Assembly (NCBI GenBank): GCA_023264815.1
Contig: JAHFUZ010000012.1
Location: 44,303 to 108,302, forward strand
DNA: 64,000 nucleotides
Direction of reading: 5' to 3'
Origin: Arthrobacter sp.
Lineage (GTDB): Bacteria > Actinomycetota > Actinomycetes > Actinomycetales > Micrococcaceae
Shown here: positions 43,748-54,253 of the stretch, piece after piece
Numbering within the stretch: the first letter of the stretch is position 1
How the letters are laid out: each line of letters opens with the position of its first letter
The notes under the pieces: model-generated
Database searches by the model: none
What the model saw: only the letters and a program-made list of their open reading frames with translations
What the model was told of the DNA's origin: nothing
Position numbers and translations under genes: made by a program

Positions 43748-44485
43748 ATGACTGACGCTGCCACGAACGCGGACGCCGGCCTGCGCACTCCCCGGGAGCG
43801 GGCCCGCGCCCGGACCGTTGCGGACATTGTCCGGCTGGGCCGCGAGCACCTGGCCACCCATGGTGCGGCGGCCTTGTCGCTCCGTGCCGTGGCGAGGGAC
43901 CTTGGCGTGGTGTCCTCCGCGGTCTACCGCTACGTGGCCAGCCGGGACGAACTCCTCACGCTTCTGCTGGTGGACGCCTACAACGACCTTGGCGATGCCG
44001 TGGACGCGGCCGTGGGGGCCAAGTCTGAGGGTGACTTTTCCGGCCGCTTCCACGCGCTGGGCCTCGCTGTCCGGGAGTGGGCGGTGCGCGAGCCTGCCCG
44101 CTATGGACTGCTGTTCGGCAGTCCGGTCCCCGGCTACCGGGCCCCGGCCGGCCGGACCGAGGCGCCCGGCACCCGGGTGGTCTACAGCCTTGTGGGGATC
44201 CTCGACGACGCCTACCGCGCCGGAGAGTTGGCCCCGCCGCCCGCGGATGCCGCCGTCGTGCCTCCCGCCCTGGCCGCCGACCTTGACGCGGTCCGCGCCG
44301 GGCTGGGGCTTGCCGTGCCGGACAGTCTGATTGCCAACGGCGTGCTGGTGTGGACGTCGCTTTTTGGTGCCGTGAGCTTCGAGGTCTTTGGCCAGTATGG
44401 CCCTGACACCTTCAAGGCCCGCGAAGACCTTTTTGAGCACCACCTCCACGTCCTGGCGGGTCTCGCGGGCTTCCGGCGGGGCTGA
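43748..44485 (+). CDS. TetR-family transcriptional regulator
   Basis: 245 residues. N-terminal HTH ATHGAAALSLRAVARDLGVVSSAVYRYVASRDELLTLLLVDAY, C-terminal TetR_C WHG-like domain (YGLLFGSPVPGYRAP). ATG 43748 used; an ATG-less extension to 43730 is less likely. It probably represses itself and the divergent epimerase through the repeated GAGAGC-type palindromes. Confidence 0.9.
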   Translation: MTDAATNADAGLRTPRERARARTVADIVRLGREHLATHGAAALSLRAVARDLGVVSSAVYRYVASRDELLTLLLVDAYNDLGDAVDAAVGAKSEGDFSGRFHALGLAVREWAVREPARYGLLFGSPVPGYRAPAGRTEAPGTRVVYSLVGILDDAYRAGELAPPPADAAVVPPALAADLDAVRAGLGLAVPDSLIANGVLVWTSLFGAVSFEVFGQYGPDTFKAREDLFEHHLHVLAGLAGFRRG

Positions 44486-44579
44486 TAACCGCCCGCTGCG
44501 GGCCCTGTTCCGCCTGGTCCGCGCGGACTAGACTCCAACTGCGCCCAGGTGGACGCGGAACCTCAAAGGAGAATCAGCC

Positions 44580-44816
44580 ATGACTGAAAACACCGCACCT
44601 GACGATGACCGCCGCAAGGCCGGAAGCGCGCCCGGCCTGGACGGTGAGGGTGGCCAGTACACCGAAGGCGACTATGGCGACGCCGGCATGGTGGGCGGTG
44701 CTGAGGAGCCTGAGGAAGGCGACTACCCGGAAGGCGACTATGGCGATGCCGGTGCCGTGGGAAGTCCGCGCGTAACGGCCCGCGAAGTAGAGGAGGACGA
44801 GGACCGGAACCCGTAG
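44580..44816 (+). CDS. small acidic repeat protein
   Basis: 78 residues, almost a quarter Asp or Glu, with no membrane segment. Two copies of EGDYGDAG lie at about 23 and 51, with a partial one (EEGDYPEGDYGDAG) in the second; the DNA of the two copies is nearly identical over about 23 bases, so the duplication is recent or constrained. AAAGGAG lies 9 bases before the ATG. Unknown function; an intrinsically disordered, possibly stress-related protein of a kind common in Arthrobacter. Confidence 0.7.
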   Translation: MTENTAPDDDRRKAGSAPGLDGEGGQYTEGDYGDAGMVGGAEEPEEGDYPEGDYGDAGAVGSPRVTAREVEEDEDRNP

Positions 44817-44952
44817 CGGCTCCATCCGGTGGCGGCCCCGAGGGGGGAAGGGTCCCGTTCACGCACAGCGAACGGCCTCCTGGCTGGCGTCCCCTGCCGC
44901 CCGCGAACGCCGCAATTCCGGCGAATTTTCCGATCCAATCCGCAGCGCGAAT

Positions 44953-44983
44953 CCAAAGTTGAGCGTAGTTCGCTCAACTTTGG
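44953..44983. promoter_or_regulatory. HAIR element 1 (HspR operator) of dnaK
   Basis: CCAAAGTTGAGC, seven bases, GCTCAACTTTGG: a perfect 12-bp inverted repeat. The core GTTGAGC-N7-GCTCAAC is close to the HspR-associated inverted repeat CTTGAGT-N7-ACTCAAG. Immediately upstream of the -35 box. Confidence 0.85.
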
Positions 44984-44984
44984 A

Positions 44985-46949
<1,965 letters not shown>

Positions 46950-46951
46950 CC

Positions 46952-47644
46952 ATGCCGCACCACGGTAACGAGGAAGAGCACAACTCCTCCGGACGCCAGG
47001 AAAACCGCGAGCAGCAGGCCGGCGGCCATCAGGAACCGGTCATCCGGGACAACCGCAAGGTTGACCCGGTGACCGGGCAGGCCAGGCATCCGGAGGGCGG
47101 GCACCACACGGAGGCCGCGGAAACGGATTCCGACGGCGATGCACTCGCCCAGGCCGAGGAGATCCTCAACGGCATCGAAGTGCCGGCCGAGGAATCCGTA
47201 GCACAGGGAGTCCCGGCGGGGTCCTCCACCGCCGAGGCCGCCGAGCTGAAGAATGACCTGCTCCGCCTCCAGGCCGAGTACGTCAACTACCGCAAGCGCG
47301 TGGAACGTGACCGCGCCGTGGCAGGGGAGATGGCCGTCATCGGCGTCCTGAACTCCCTGCTTCCGGTCCTGGACGACGTTGACGCCGCCCGCCAGCACGG
47401 TGACCTGGCCGATGGCCCGTTCGCGGCCATCGCCACCAAGCTGGAGACCGCGCTGAAGACGTACGGTCTGGTCCGTATCGACCAGACCGGTGTGGAGTTC
47501 GATCCCACGATCCACGAGGCGCTCATCCAGCAGGAAGGCGCGGACATCGAGGTTGACACCGTCAGCCAGGTACTCCGCTCCGGCTACCGCTCAGGTGACC
47601 GCGTCCTCCGGGCCGCACAGGTTATCGTCGCGGTACCTGCGTAG
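46952..47644 (+). CDS. grpE: nucleotide exchange factor GrpE
   Basis: 230 residues. The disordered acidic N-terminal 80 residues are followed by the long helix (ELKNDLLRLQAEYVNYRKRVERDR) and the beta domain ending GVEFDPTIHEALIQQEGADIEVDTVSQVLRSGYRSGDRVLRAAQVIV. Stimulates ADP release from DnaK. ATG 46952 lies 2 bases after the dnaK stop. Confidence 0.96.
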   Translation: MPHHGNEEEHNSSGRQENREQQAGGHQEPVIRDNRKVDPVTGQARHPEGGHHTEAAETDSDGDALAQAEEILNGIEVPAEESVAQGVPAGSSTAEAAELKNDLLRLQAEYVNYRKRVERDRAVAGEMAVIGVLNSLLPVLDDVDAARQHGDLADGPFAAIATKLETALKTYGLVRIDQTGVEFDPTIHEALIQQEGADIEVDTVSQVLRSGYRSGDRVLRAAQVIVAVPA

Positions 47645-47662
47645 CGTCACCACCGCGCCTTC

Positions 47663-47766
47663 GCGGATGAGGGGGCCCCGCCCCTACGCGTGGCGGCTAT
47701 TGTCCTGCGGACCAAAGCCGCCACGCTTCGGCAGGCCCGAAGCCACTCCCGGGCCCCCTCATCCGC
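47663..47766. repeat. nested long palindrome between grpE and dnaJ
   Basis: Outer arms GCGGATGAGGGGGCCC (47663-47678) and GGGCCCCCTCATCCGC (47751-47766), 16 bp, perfect. Inner arms GCGTGGCGGCT (47688-47698) and AGCCGCCACGC (47716-47726), 11 bp, perfect. Together a 104-base structured element occupying most of the 179-base gap in the dnaK operon. It may be a mobile palindrome or an mRNA-processing/attenuation structure that lowers dnaJ and hspR relative to dnaK. Confidence 0.85.
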
Positions 47767-47823
47767 TTCGGCGCTCAGCGGTAGTCTCGCCTTATAGTTT
47801 TGTACAGTTGAAAGGAAACGCCA

Positions 47824-48795
47824 TTGGCTAGCCAGGACTGGGTCGACAAGGACTTCTACACGATCCTTGGAGTCGCCAAGGACGCTTCCGACGCCGATAT
47901 CAAGAAGGCCTACCGGAAACTTGCCCGCCAGCACCACCCGGACACGAATGCCGGGAACGCTGCGTCGGAGAAGAAGTTCAAGGACATCTCCGAGGCGTAT
48001 TCGGTGCTTTCGGATCCTGACGAGCGCCAGCAGTATGACGCCATCCGTGCCATGGGCGGCGGGGCCAGGTTCGCTCCCGGCGGTGCAGCAGGCGGCAGCG
48101 GCGGCTTTGAGGACATGTTCGGCGGCCTGTTTACCGGCAACGCCGGCCGTCATTCCGGCGGCTTCAGCACGGCTGGCGGCATTCCGCCCGAGTTCGCCGA
48201 CCTGTTTGGCGGCGGTTTCGGCGGCCAGACCGGCTTCCAGCGCGGGCCGCAGAAGGGTGCGGACCGCACCGCCACCACCAGCATCTCTTTCGCCGGCTCG
48301 ATCCGCGGCACCACCATTGGCCTGCGTGAACCCAACGGCGACGTGATTGACGTCCGGGTTCCCGCCGGCATCAAGGACGGCCAGAAGGTGCGCGTCCGCG
48401 GGAAAGGCCAGCCGTCACCGGCGGGCAACGGCGACCTGATGGTTGCCGTGTCGGTCAGGCCCCACGATTTTTACACGCGCGACGGCGACAACCTCCGCAT
48501 CCATGTTCCGGTCACCTTCCCGGAAGCTGCTTTGGGCGCCGACATCGAGGTTCCCACCATCGACGGTGAGAAGGTCAAGGTCCGCGTTCCGGCCGGCACG
48601 CCATCGGGCCGAACCCTCCGGGTCAAGGGCCACGGCGTGAAAACGTCGAAGGCGACCGGCGATCTCCTGGTGACCATCGACGTCGCGATCCCCAAGAACC
48701 TGAACAAGGACGCCGAGGCGGCCGTGAAGGCCTTCGCCGAAGCCACCGCCAACGCCGATGTCCGAGAGGGCCTGGCCGCCAAGGCCCGGCTTTAA
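47824..48795 (+). CDS. dnaJ: DnaJ-class co-chaperone without zinc finger
   Basis: 323 residues. J domain with HPD (KLARQHHPDTNAG) at 5-70, Gly/Phe-rich region (GGSGGFEDMFGGLF), then two C-terminal beta domains (TTSISFAGSIRGTTIGL; GDNLRIHVPVTFPEAALGADIEVPTIDG). No CxxCxGxG cysteines, so it belongs to the CbpA-like type found in Actinobacteria next to HspR. TTG start at 47824 preceded by AAAGGAA; a TTG is used where a stronger start might be expected. Confidence 0.94.
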   Translation: MASQDWVDKDFYTILGVAKDASDADIKKAYRKLARQHHPDTNAGNAASEKKFKDISEAYSVLSDPDERQQYDAIRAMGGGARFAPGGAAGGSGGFEDMFGGLFTGNAGRHSGGFSTAGGIPPEFADLFGGGFGGQTGFQRGPQKGADRTATTSISFAGSIRGTTIGLREPNGDVIDVRVPAGIKDGQKVRVRGKGQPSPAGNGDLMVAVSVRPHDFYTRDGDNLRIHVPVTFPEAALGADIEVPTIDGEKVKVRVPAGTPSGRTLRVKGHGVKTSKATGDLLVTIDVAIPKNLNKDAEAAVKAFAEATANADVREGLAAKARL

Positions 48796-48810
48796 GCAGC
48801 GGAGCAGCCC

Positions 48811-49236
48811 GTGAACATCAGTGCTGACCAGCCGATCTTCGTGATCTCCGTGGCGGCCGAACTGGCGGACATGCACCCCCAGACGCTCCGGCAGTACGAC
48901 CGGCTGGGCATCGTCTCGCCCAGCCGGGCGCCGGGCAAGTCCCGCCGCTACTCCCAGCGGGACGTCAACATGCTCCGTGAAGTCCAGCGGCTCTCCCATG
49001 AGGGCGTCTCGCTCGAGGGCATCAAGCGGATCCTTGAACTGGAGAACCAGGTGGCCGCACTCCAGCGCAGGGTGGGCGAACTGACCGAGGAGCTGGGCCG
49101 CCGTCGTGACCCCCTGGACTCCCGCATCTTTGCCGCCGGCGCGGCAGGCGACGTGGTGAGCCTGGCCCGCGGCCAGCGGCCCCGGGCCCGCTCGCAGGCC
49201 GTGGTGCTCTGGCATCCCCGGGCGCTGGGCACCTAA
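48811..49236 (+). CDS. hspR: heat-shock repressor HspR (MerR family)
   Basis: 141 residues. MerR-type HTH VISVAAELADMHPQTLRQYDRLGIVSPSRAPGKSRRYSQRDVNMLREV and coiled segment LELENQVAALQRRVGELTEEL. Uses DnaK as co-repressor to block the dnaK promoter via the HAIR elements at 44953 and 45011, giving feedback on its own operon. GTG start at 48811, 15 bases after dnaJ. Confidence 0.94.
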   Translation: MNISADQPIFVISVAAELADMHPQTLRQYDRLGIVSPSRAPGKSRRYSQRDVNMLREVQRLSHEGVSLEGIKRILELENQVAALQRRVGELTEELGRRRDPLDSRIFAAGAAGDVVSLARGQRPRARSQAVVLWHPRALGT

Positions 49237-49360
49237 GTGGCCACCAACAAAGCCGCGGGAAAATAGAGTACCCACTACTCGTGACCGGGCCGCCCGCGCT
49301 GCCTTGAATGGAACTGTTGCTGGTCTCACAGCGCAGGTTTCGATCATCTGGGGGTTTGGC

Positions 49361-49753
49361 GTGTTTGGTTCATCAGTGGTGATGTTTGCGGGGTCCAGTG
49401 CCGGGCTGATTCTGCTGGCACTCGGACAGACCGTGGTGGTGGTCTGCGTGTGCTTCGACATGGTGCGGGCGCTTTCGGTGCCCAGGTCGCACCGGCGCTA
49501 CGTGGCCAGCACGGTCTTCCGGACGCTCGCCATCCCGTCCATCATCGCTACCGGCATGAGTGTGCTGATCGATGCCCTGTCCTGGTCGTGGATGGACGTG
49601 TGCATGTCCATGTTTGTGATGGTGGCGATCATCTTCCGCCTGCACCACGACAAGGACGAGGACAGCTGGTGGAAGGGCAAGGGCAAGAAGCTCGCCCGCT
49701 GGGCCCGTCGCCAGCTCAGCTCCGGAACCAGGGTGGCGCCGGCGCTGGGTTAG
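49361..49753 (+). CDS. small membrane protein of unknown function
   Basis: 130 residues, three to four hydrophobic segments (SSAGLILLALGQTVVVVCVCFDMV, TLAIPSIIATGMSVLIDALSW, MDVCMSMFVMVAIIFRL) and a basic tail KGKGKKLARWARRQL. GTG 49361 is preferred because GGGGG (49350-49354) sits 6 bases before it; a TTG at 49304 is possible. An inverted repeat GAGTA-CCCAC-TACTC lies at 49266-49280 between this gene and hspR. No family recognised. Confidence 0.6.
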   Translation: MFGSSVVMFAGSSAGLILLALGQTVVVVCVCFDMVRALSVPRSHRRYVASTVFRTLAIPSIIATGMSVLIDALSWSWMDVCMSMFVMVAIIFRLHHDKDEDSWWKGKGKKLARWARRQLSSGTRVAPALG

Positions 49754-49811
49754 CCAGCCACTCTTGCGCGGTCCATCACCGCTGGTCAGGGCCGGTTTCG
49801 GGAGCCCGGAA

Positions 49812-49992
49812 CGAATTGTTTCCGACGGGACGGCCTAAGTTACGGCGCGGCAGATTTCCCGCAGGTTAACTCTCCGCCACCGCCTTCCCGCCCTTTCTCC
49901 CGCGCTTGCGCGGTGCGCCTTATGTTCAGTTGATCGCGGCAAGCCTTCGGAAACGGTTTCGAAACCAACTCCCCGGGCGCCGAAACAATTCG
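49812..49992. promoter_or_regulatory. urt upstream region with GAAAC-type elements
   Basis: In the 327-base gene-free stretch before urtA, GAAAC-N6-GAAAC occurs at 49950-49965 with the palindrome GGTTTCGAAACC at 49955-49966, and an 11-bp inverted repeat CGAATTGTTTC (49812-49822) / GAAACAATTCG (49982-49992) flanks it. GAAAC with six-base spacing is part of the actinobacterial GlnR box, fitting nitrogen control of urea uptake, but the GTnAC halves are missing, so the regulator is uncertain. Confidence 0.45.
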
Positions 49993-50010
49993 CTCCTACA
50001 TTCATCGCAA

Positions 50011-50071
50011 GGGGTCACTTCTCAGGACCCCGGAGGCGAGCCGCTGACCAGCGCAGCGGCGGAGTGAGAAG
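50011..50071 (+). promoter_or_regulatory. structured 5' leader of urtA
   Basis: GGGGTC/GACCCC (50011-50016 with 50026-50031), GCCGCTG/CAGCGGC (50040-50046 with 50054-50060) and CTTCTCA/TGAGAAG (50018-50024 with 50065-50071) can form alternative or nested stems ending just before the AGCAGG ribosome-binding site. I do not recognise a known riboswitch. Confidence 0.35.
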
Positions 50072-50080
50072 CAGGTTTAC

Positions 50081-51346
50081 ATGAGGGCTACGGTCACCAA
50101 ACGCGCGTTCCTTCCCCTGGCGGCAGCCGCCATGGCCACCGTCCTGGCAGGCTGCGGCAGCCAGATTGCGGACCCGGCGTCCGCCGGCTCCACCACCGGC
50201 AGCGCCACGTCCTGTGTGAACACTTCGGGCAGCAGCGTGAAAGTGGGATTCATCAACTCGCTGTCCGGCACCATGGCCATCAGCGAGAGTACCGTCTTCG
50301 ACTCCCTGTCCCTGGCCGCCGAAGAAATCAACGCTTCCGGCGGTGTCCTGGGCAAACAGCTCGAAGTCATCAGTGAGGACGGCGCCAGCGAACCGACCAA
50401 GTTCGCCGAGCGTGCCGGGAAACTGATCCAGCAGGACTGTACCGCCGCGGTATTCGGCGGCTGGACCTCCTCCAGCCGCAAGGCCATGCTGCCGGTGTTT
50501 GAGGCCAACGATGCACTGCTCTTCTACCCCGTGCAGTACGAAGGCCTGGAGTCCTCGAAGAACATCTTCTACACGGGGGCCACCACCAACCAGCAGATCA
50601 TTCCCGCCCTGGACTACCTGGCCGAACAGGGAACCAAGTCCCTCTTCCTGGTGGGCAGTGACTATGTGTTCCCGCGGACGGCCAACAAGATCATCCAGGC
50701 CTACGCCGCGGCCAAGGGCATCAAGGTCCTGGGGGAGGAGTACGCCCCGCTCGGTTCCACGGAATTCTCCACCATCGTCAACAAGGTCCGCGACTCCAAA
50801 GCCGATGCGGTCTTCAACACCCTCAATGGCGACAGCAACGTAGCCTTCTTCCGCCAGTACAAGAGCGTTGGCCTCACGGCGGACAGCATGCCGGTGGTCT
50901 CGGTGTCCATCGCCGAGGAGGAAGTTCCCGGCGTCGGCCTGGACAACGTCCAGGGCCAACTGACGGCCTGGGATTACTACCAGACGCTGGATACCCCCGC
51001 CAACAAGAAATTCGTCGCCGCCTTCAAGGCCAAGTTCGGCGCCGGGCGCGTCACAAGCGACCCCATGGAGGCTGCCTACACCTCCCTGTACCTGTGGAAG
51101 GCCATGGTGGAGAAGGCCGCCTCATTCGACGTGGACAAGGTGCAGGCCGCCGCGGACGGCGTGAGCTTCGAAGCGCCGGAAGGCCTGGTCACGGTCAACG
51201 GTGGGAACAACCACATCACCAAGACCCCGCGGATCGGCAAAATCAACGCGGACGGCCTGATCGACACCGTATGGTCCTCGCCCGCCGCGGTGGAACCTGA
51301 TCCGTTCCTGGCCACCTATGACTGGGCCAAGGACCTGGCCAAGTAA
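50081..51346 (+). CDS. urtA: urea ABC transporter substrate-binding lipoprotein
   Basis: 421 residues. Lipoprotein signal with lipobox LAGC (TVLAGCGSQ). The mature protein has [75 protein letters not shown]: the UrtA pattern (close to AmiC/LivJ but with YPVQYEG). Binds urea outside the membrane and presents it to UrtBC. First gene of urtABCDE. Confidence 0.93.
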   Translation: MRATVTKRAFLPLAAAAMATVLAGCGSQIADPASAGSTTGSATSCVNTSGSSVKVGFINSLSGTMAISESTVFDSLSLAAEEINASGGVLGKQLEVISEDGASEPTKFAERAGKLIQQDCTAAVFGGWTSSSRKAMLPVFEANDALLFYPVQYEGLESSKNIFYTGATTNQQIIPALDYLAEQGTKSLFLVGSDYVFPRTANKIIQAYAAAKGIKVLGEEYAPLGSTEFSTIVNKVRDSKADAVFNTLNGDSNVAFFRQYKSVGLTADSMPVVSVSIAEEEVPGVGLDNVQGQLTAWDYYQTLDTPANKKFVAAFKAKFGAGRVTSDPMEAAYTSLYLWKAMVEKAASFDVDKVQAAADGVSFEAPEGLVTVNGGNNHITKTPRIGKINADGLIDTVWSSPAAVEPDPFLATYDWAKDLAK

Positions 51347-51381
51347 CGGACCGCGGAACCATCGAGGAAAGGCCTGCTGGA

Positions 51382-52266
51382 ATGGAACTCCTGATAGGGC
51401 AGATGTTCGCCGGACTCAGCCTCGGCTCCGTGCTGCTCCTGGCGGCGCTGGGACTGTCGCTGACCTTCGGCCAGATGGGGGTCATCAACATGGCCCACGG
51501 CGAGTTCATGATGGCCGGCGCGTACACAGCCTTTGTGGTTCAGCAGGTCATCTCCGACGCCGGTGCATCGCTGCTGGTTTCCATTCCTGCAGGCTTCCTG
51601 GTGGGAGGTGTCCTGGGGCTGGTGCTCGAGGCGGTGCTGTTGCGCCGCATGTACCACCGGCCCCTGGACACCCTCCTGGTCACCTTCGGGGTGGCCCTGA
51701 TCCTGCAGCAGGCAGCACGTGACATTTTCGGCGCCCCCAGCGTGGATGTCCGGGCGCCGGTCTGGCTGCAGGGGAACATCGAGCTGCTGGGTGCTCCCAT
51801 CCCGCTGACCCGGCTCTTTATCCTGGGGCTCGCGCTGGTGTGCCTGGCAGGCCTGGTCCTCCTCCTGAAGGCCACACCGCTCGGGCGCCGGATCAGGGCT
51901 GTTGTCCTGAACCGCGACCTCGCGGAAACGTCCGGGGTGTCCACCCGGCGCAGCGACCAGCTGACTTTCTTCATCGGGTCGGGCCTCGCCGGTGTGGCCG
52001 GTGTGGCAGTCACCCTGATTGGCTCCACCAGCCCCTATCTCGGCACCAATTACATCGTGGATGCCTTCCTGGTGGTGGTGGCCGGAGGCATCGGCCAGAT
52101 CAAGGGGGCAGTCATCGCGGCCTTTGCGCTCGGAGTGCTTCAGTCGGTCTTCGAATACTCGACGACGGCCAGCATCGGCAAGGTCCTGCTCCTGATCGTG
52201 ATCGTGGTGTTCCTGCAGCTCCGGCCGCAGGGCATCTTCAGCCTCAAGACGAGGAGCCTGGCATGA
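51382..52266 (+). CDS. urtB: urea ABC transporter permease
   Basis: 294 residues, LivH-like permease. GLSLGSVLLLAALGLSLTFGQMGVINMAHGEFMMAGAYTAF and the EAA-type FVVAGGIG region VVVAGGIGQIKGAVIAAF. About eight membrane segments. Begins 35 bases after urtA and overlaps urtC by an ATGA. Confidence 0.93.
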   Translation: MELLIGQMFAGLSLGSVLLLAALGLSLTFGQMGVINMAHGEFMMAGAYTAFVVQQVISDAGASLLVSIPAGFLVGGVLGLVLEAVLLRRMYHRPLDTLLVTFGVALILQQAARDIFGAPSVDVRAPVWLQGNIELLGAPIPLTRLFILGLALVCLAGLVLLLKATPLGRRIRAVVLNRDLAETSGVSTRRSDQLTFFIGSGLAGVAGVAVTLIGSTSPYLGTNYIVDAFLVVVAGGIGQIKGAVIAAFALGVLQSVFEYSTTASIGKVLLLIVIVVFLQLRPQGIFSLKTRSLA

Positions 52267-53453
52267 AAACATTGCTGCGCGGACGGTGGGGCACGGCGGC
52301 AGGATTCCTCCTTGGCGCCGCCCTGCTCCTGGGTGTTGCACCCGCGGTCCTTCCGGCGTTCAACCTGGGCCTGCTGGGGAAGTTCCTCTGCTTTGCGATC
52401 GTGGCGGTGGGCATCGGCCTGGCCTGGGGGCGCGGCGGCATGCTGACCCTGGGACAGGGAGTGTTCTTCGGGCTGGGCGCCTACATCATGGCCATGCACA
52501 TGAAGCTGGCCGACGCGTCGCTCTTCGGCGGCTCTGGCGTGCCGGACTTTATGTCCCTGTACGGCAGCGGCCAGGTGCCCGGCTGGTGGGAACCGTTCCG
52601 GAGCCCCGCGGTGACGCTCCTCGCCGTGGTCCTCGTCCCGGGGCTGGTGGCCCTGGTCCTGGGCCTGGCAATCTTCAAACGCCGCGTCAAGGGTGCCTAT
52701 TTCGCGATCCTCAGCCAGGCCCTGGCGGCCGCCTTCGCGGTGTTCCTGATTGGCCAGCAGGCCACCACCGGCGGTTCCAACGGGCTTAACGGGTTCCGGT
52801 CCTTCTTCGGTTTTGACCTCAAGGACCCGAACAACAAAGTCATGCTGTACATGATCGCGGCGGTAGTCCTGCTGCTGTCGCTTGCCCTTGCCCGCCAGCT
52901 GATGCACAGCCGGTTCGGCGAGCTGCTGGTCGCCGTGCGGGACCAGGAGGAACGCGTCCGCTTCCTCGGCTACGATCCGGCCACCGTCAAGACCGTCATC
53001 TACGTGGTGGCCGCTGTGCTGGCGGGAGTTGCCGGGGCACTGTTCGTCCCGCTCGTCGGGATCATCTCACCGGCGGATGTGGGCGTGATCCCCTCCATTG
53101 CCTTCCTGATCGGCGTCGCCATCGGCGGCCGTGCCACCCTTCTGGGGCCGGTCCTCGGCGCTGTGGGCGTCGCCGCTGCCCAGTCCAGCCTGTCCTCCAC
53201 GTTCCCGTCCTTCTGGGTGTACTTCCAGGGACTGCTGTTCGTCCTGGTGATCGGGTTCATGCCGGGCGGGCTGGCGTCCTTGCCGGCGCTGGTGCGCCTG
53301 CGCCGCCGGACCCCGGCAGGGGCACCACAGCCCAAAGCGGCGACTGCCCCCGCCCCCGACCAATCACCGCCAGCGCCGGAAGCACTCTCACCGGAGACGC
53401 CCAAACCGGGCGTTCAAGACAGGGCCGCAGCGCCAGAGGAGGTCAGCAGATGA
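52263..53453 (+). CDS. urtC: urea ABC transporter permease
   Basis: 396 residues, LivM-like permease. GLAWGRGGMLTLGQGVFFGLGAYIMAMHM is the UrtC version of the signature. It ends in a roughly 50-residue Pro/Ala-rich hydrophilic tail after the last membrane segment (VIGFMPGGLASLP). ATG 52263 used; overlaps urtB. Confidence 0.93.
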   Translation: MKTLLRGRWGTAAGFLLGAALLLGVAPAVLPAFNLGLLGKFLCFAIVAVGIGLAWGRGGMLTLGQGVFFGLGAYIMAMHMKLADASLFGGSGVPDFMSLYGSGQVPGWWEPFRSPAVTLLAVVLVPGLVALVLGLAIFKRRVKGAYFAILSQALAAAFAVFLIGQQATTGGSNGLNGFRSFFGFDLKDPNNKVMLYMIAAVVLLLSLALARQLMHSRFGELLVAVRDQEERVRFLGYDPATVKTVIYVVAAVLAGVAGALFVPLVGIISPADVGVIPSIAFLIGVAIGGRATLLGPVLGAVGVAAAQSSLSSTFPSFWVYFQGLLFVLVIGFMPGGLASLPALVRLRRRTPAGAPQPKAATAPAPDQSPPAPEALSPETPKPGVQDRAAAPEEVSR

Positions 53454-54253
53454 GTACGCCCACGCTGCTCCCTGAGGGGGAGCCACAGGCGGGAGGCCTG
53501 CGCCGCGGCCGGCCCAAGTATCTTGAAGTCCGCGACCTCTCGGTGTCCTTCGACGGGTTCCGTGCCGTGGACGGCGTCAACCTCGACGTGATCCAGGGCG
53601 ACCTGCGGTTCCTGATCGGCCCCAACGGCGCCGGGAAAACCACGGTCATCGATGCCATCACCGGCCTGGTACCTGCCACGGGATCGGTGAACCACACCGG
53701 AACCGAAATCCTCGGCCGCAAGGTGCACCAGATCGCCAGGCTGGGTGTGGGGCGAACCTTCCAGACCGCAAGCGTGTTTGAGAACCTCTCCGTACTCCAG
53801 AACCTGGACATCGCCGCAGGCTCCGGCCGCGGCCCGCTCCAGATGCTCCGACGCAGGAAGTCCATCGAGCCGGCCGTGGAAGAGGCACTGGAAATCATCG
53901 GGCTGGAAGGTGCAGCGGGCAAACAAGCGGGCATCCTTGCGCACGGACAGAAGCAGTGGCTGGAGATCGGCATGCTGCTGGTTCAGAATTCGGACGTCCT
54001 CCTGCTGGATGAGCCTATTGCGGGCATGAGCCAGGATGAGCGGGAAGAAACCGGGGCGCTGCTCCGCCGCATCGCGGCCAGCCGGATCACCCTGGTCATT
54101 GAGCACGACATGGACTTCGTCCGGGAGTTCGCCACGTCAGTCTCTGTCCTGGCCGCGGGCAAGGTGCTCAGCGAAGGAAGTGTCGCCCAGGTGCAGGCAG
54201 ACCCCAAGGTGCAGGAGGTCTATCTGGGGACCTCGGGAACGGAAGGCCACTGA
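53450..54253 (+). CDS. urtD: urea ABC transporter ATPase
   Basis: 267 residues. Walker A GPNGAGKTT, LGVGRTFQTASVFENLSVLQNL, signature-region AHGQKQWLEIGMLLVQNSDVLLLDEPIAGMSQDEREETG; the LSHGQ-type motif as AHGQKQW is typical of UrtD. Second ATPase urtE overlaps its stop. Confidence 0.94.
   Translation: MSTPTLLPEGEPQAGGLRRGRPKYLEVRDLSVSFDGFRAVDGVNLDVIQGDLRFLIGPNGAGKTTVIDAITGLVPATGSVNHTGTEILGRKVHQIARLGVGRTFQTASVFENLSVLQNLDIAAGSGRGPLQMLRRRKSIEPAVEEALEIIGLEGAAGKQAGILAHGQKQWLEIGMLLVQNSDVLLLDEPIAGMSQDEREETGALLRRIAASRITLVIEHDMDFVREFATSVSVLAAGKVLSEGSVAQVQADPKVQEVYLGTSGTEGH

Noticed and set aside
44600..44816. Short tandem repeats as CRISPR-like units
   Set aside because: Two in-frame coding repeats within a protein; no spacer pattern. 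No CRISPR array is present in the window.
50011..50080. Guanidine riboswitch in the urt leader
   Set aside because: The conserved ykkC and mini-ykkC loop motifs are absent.
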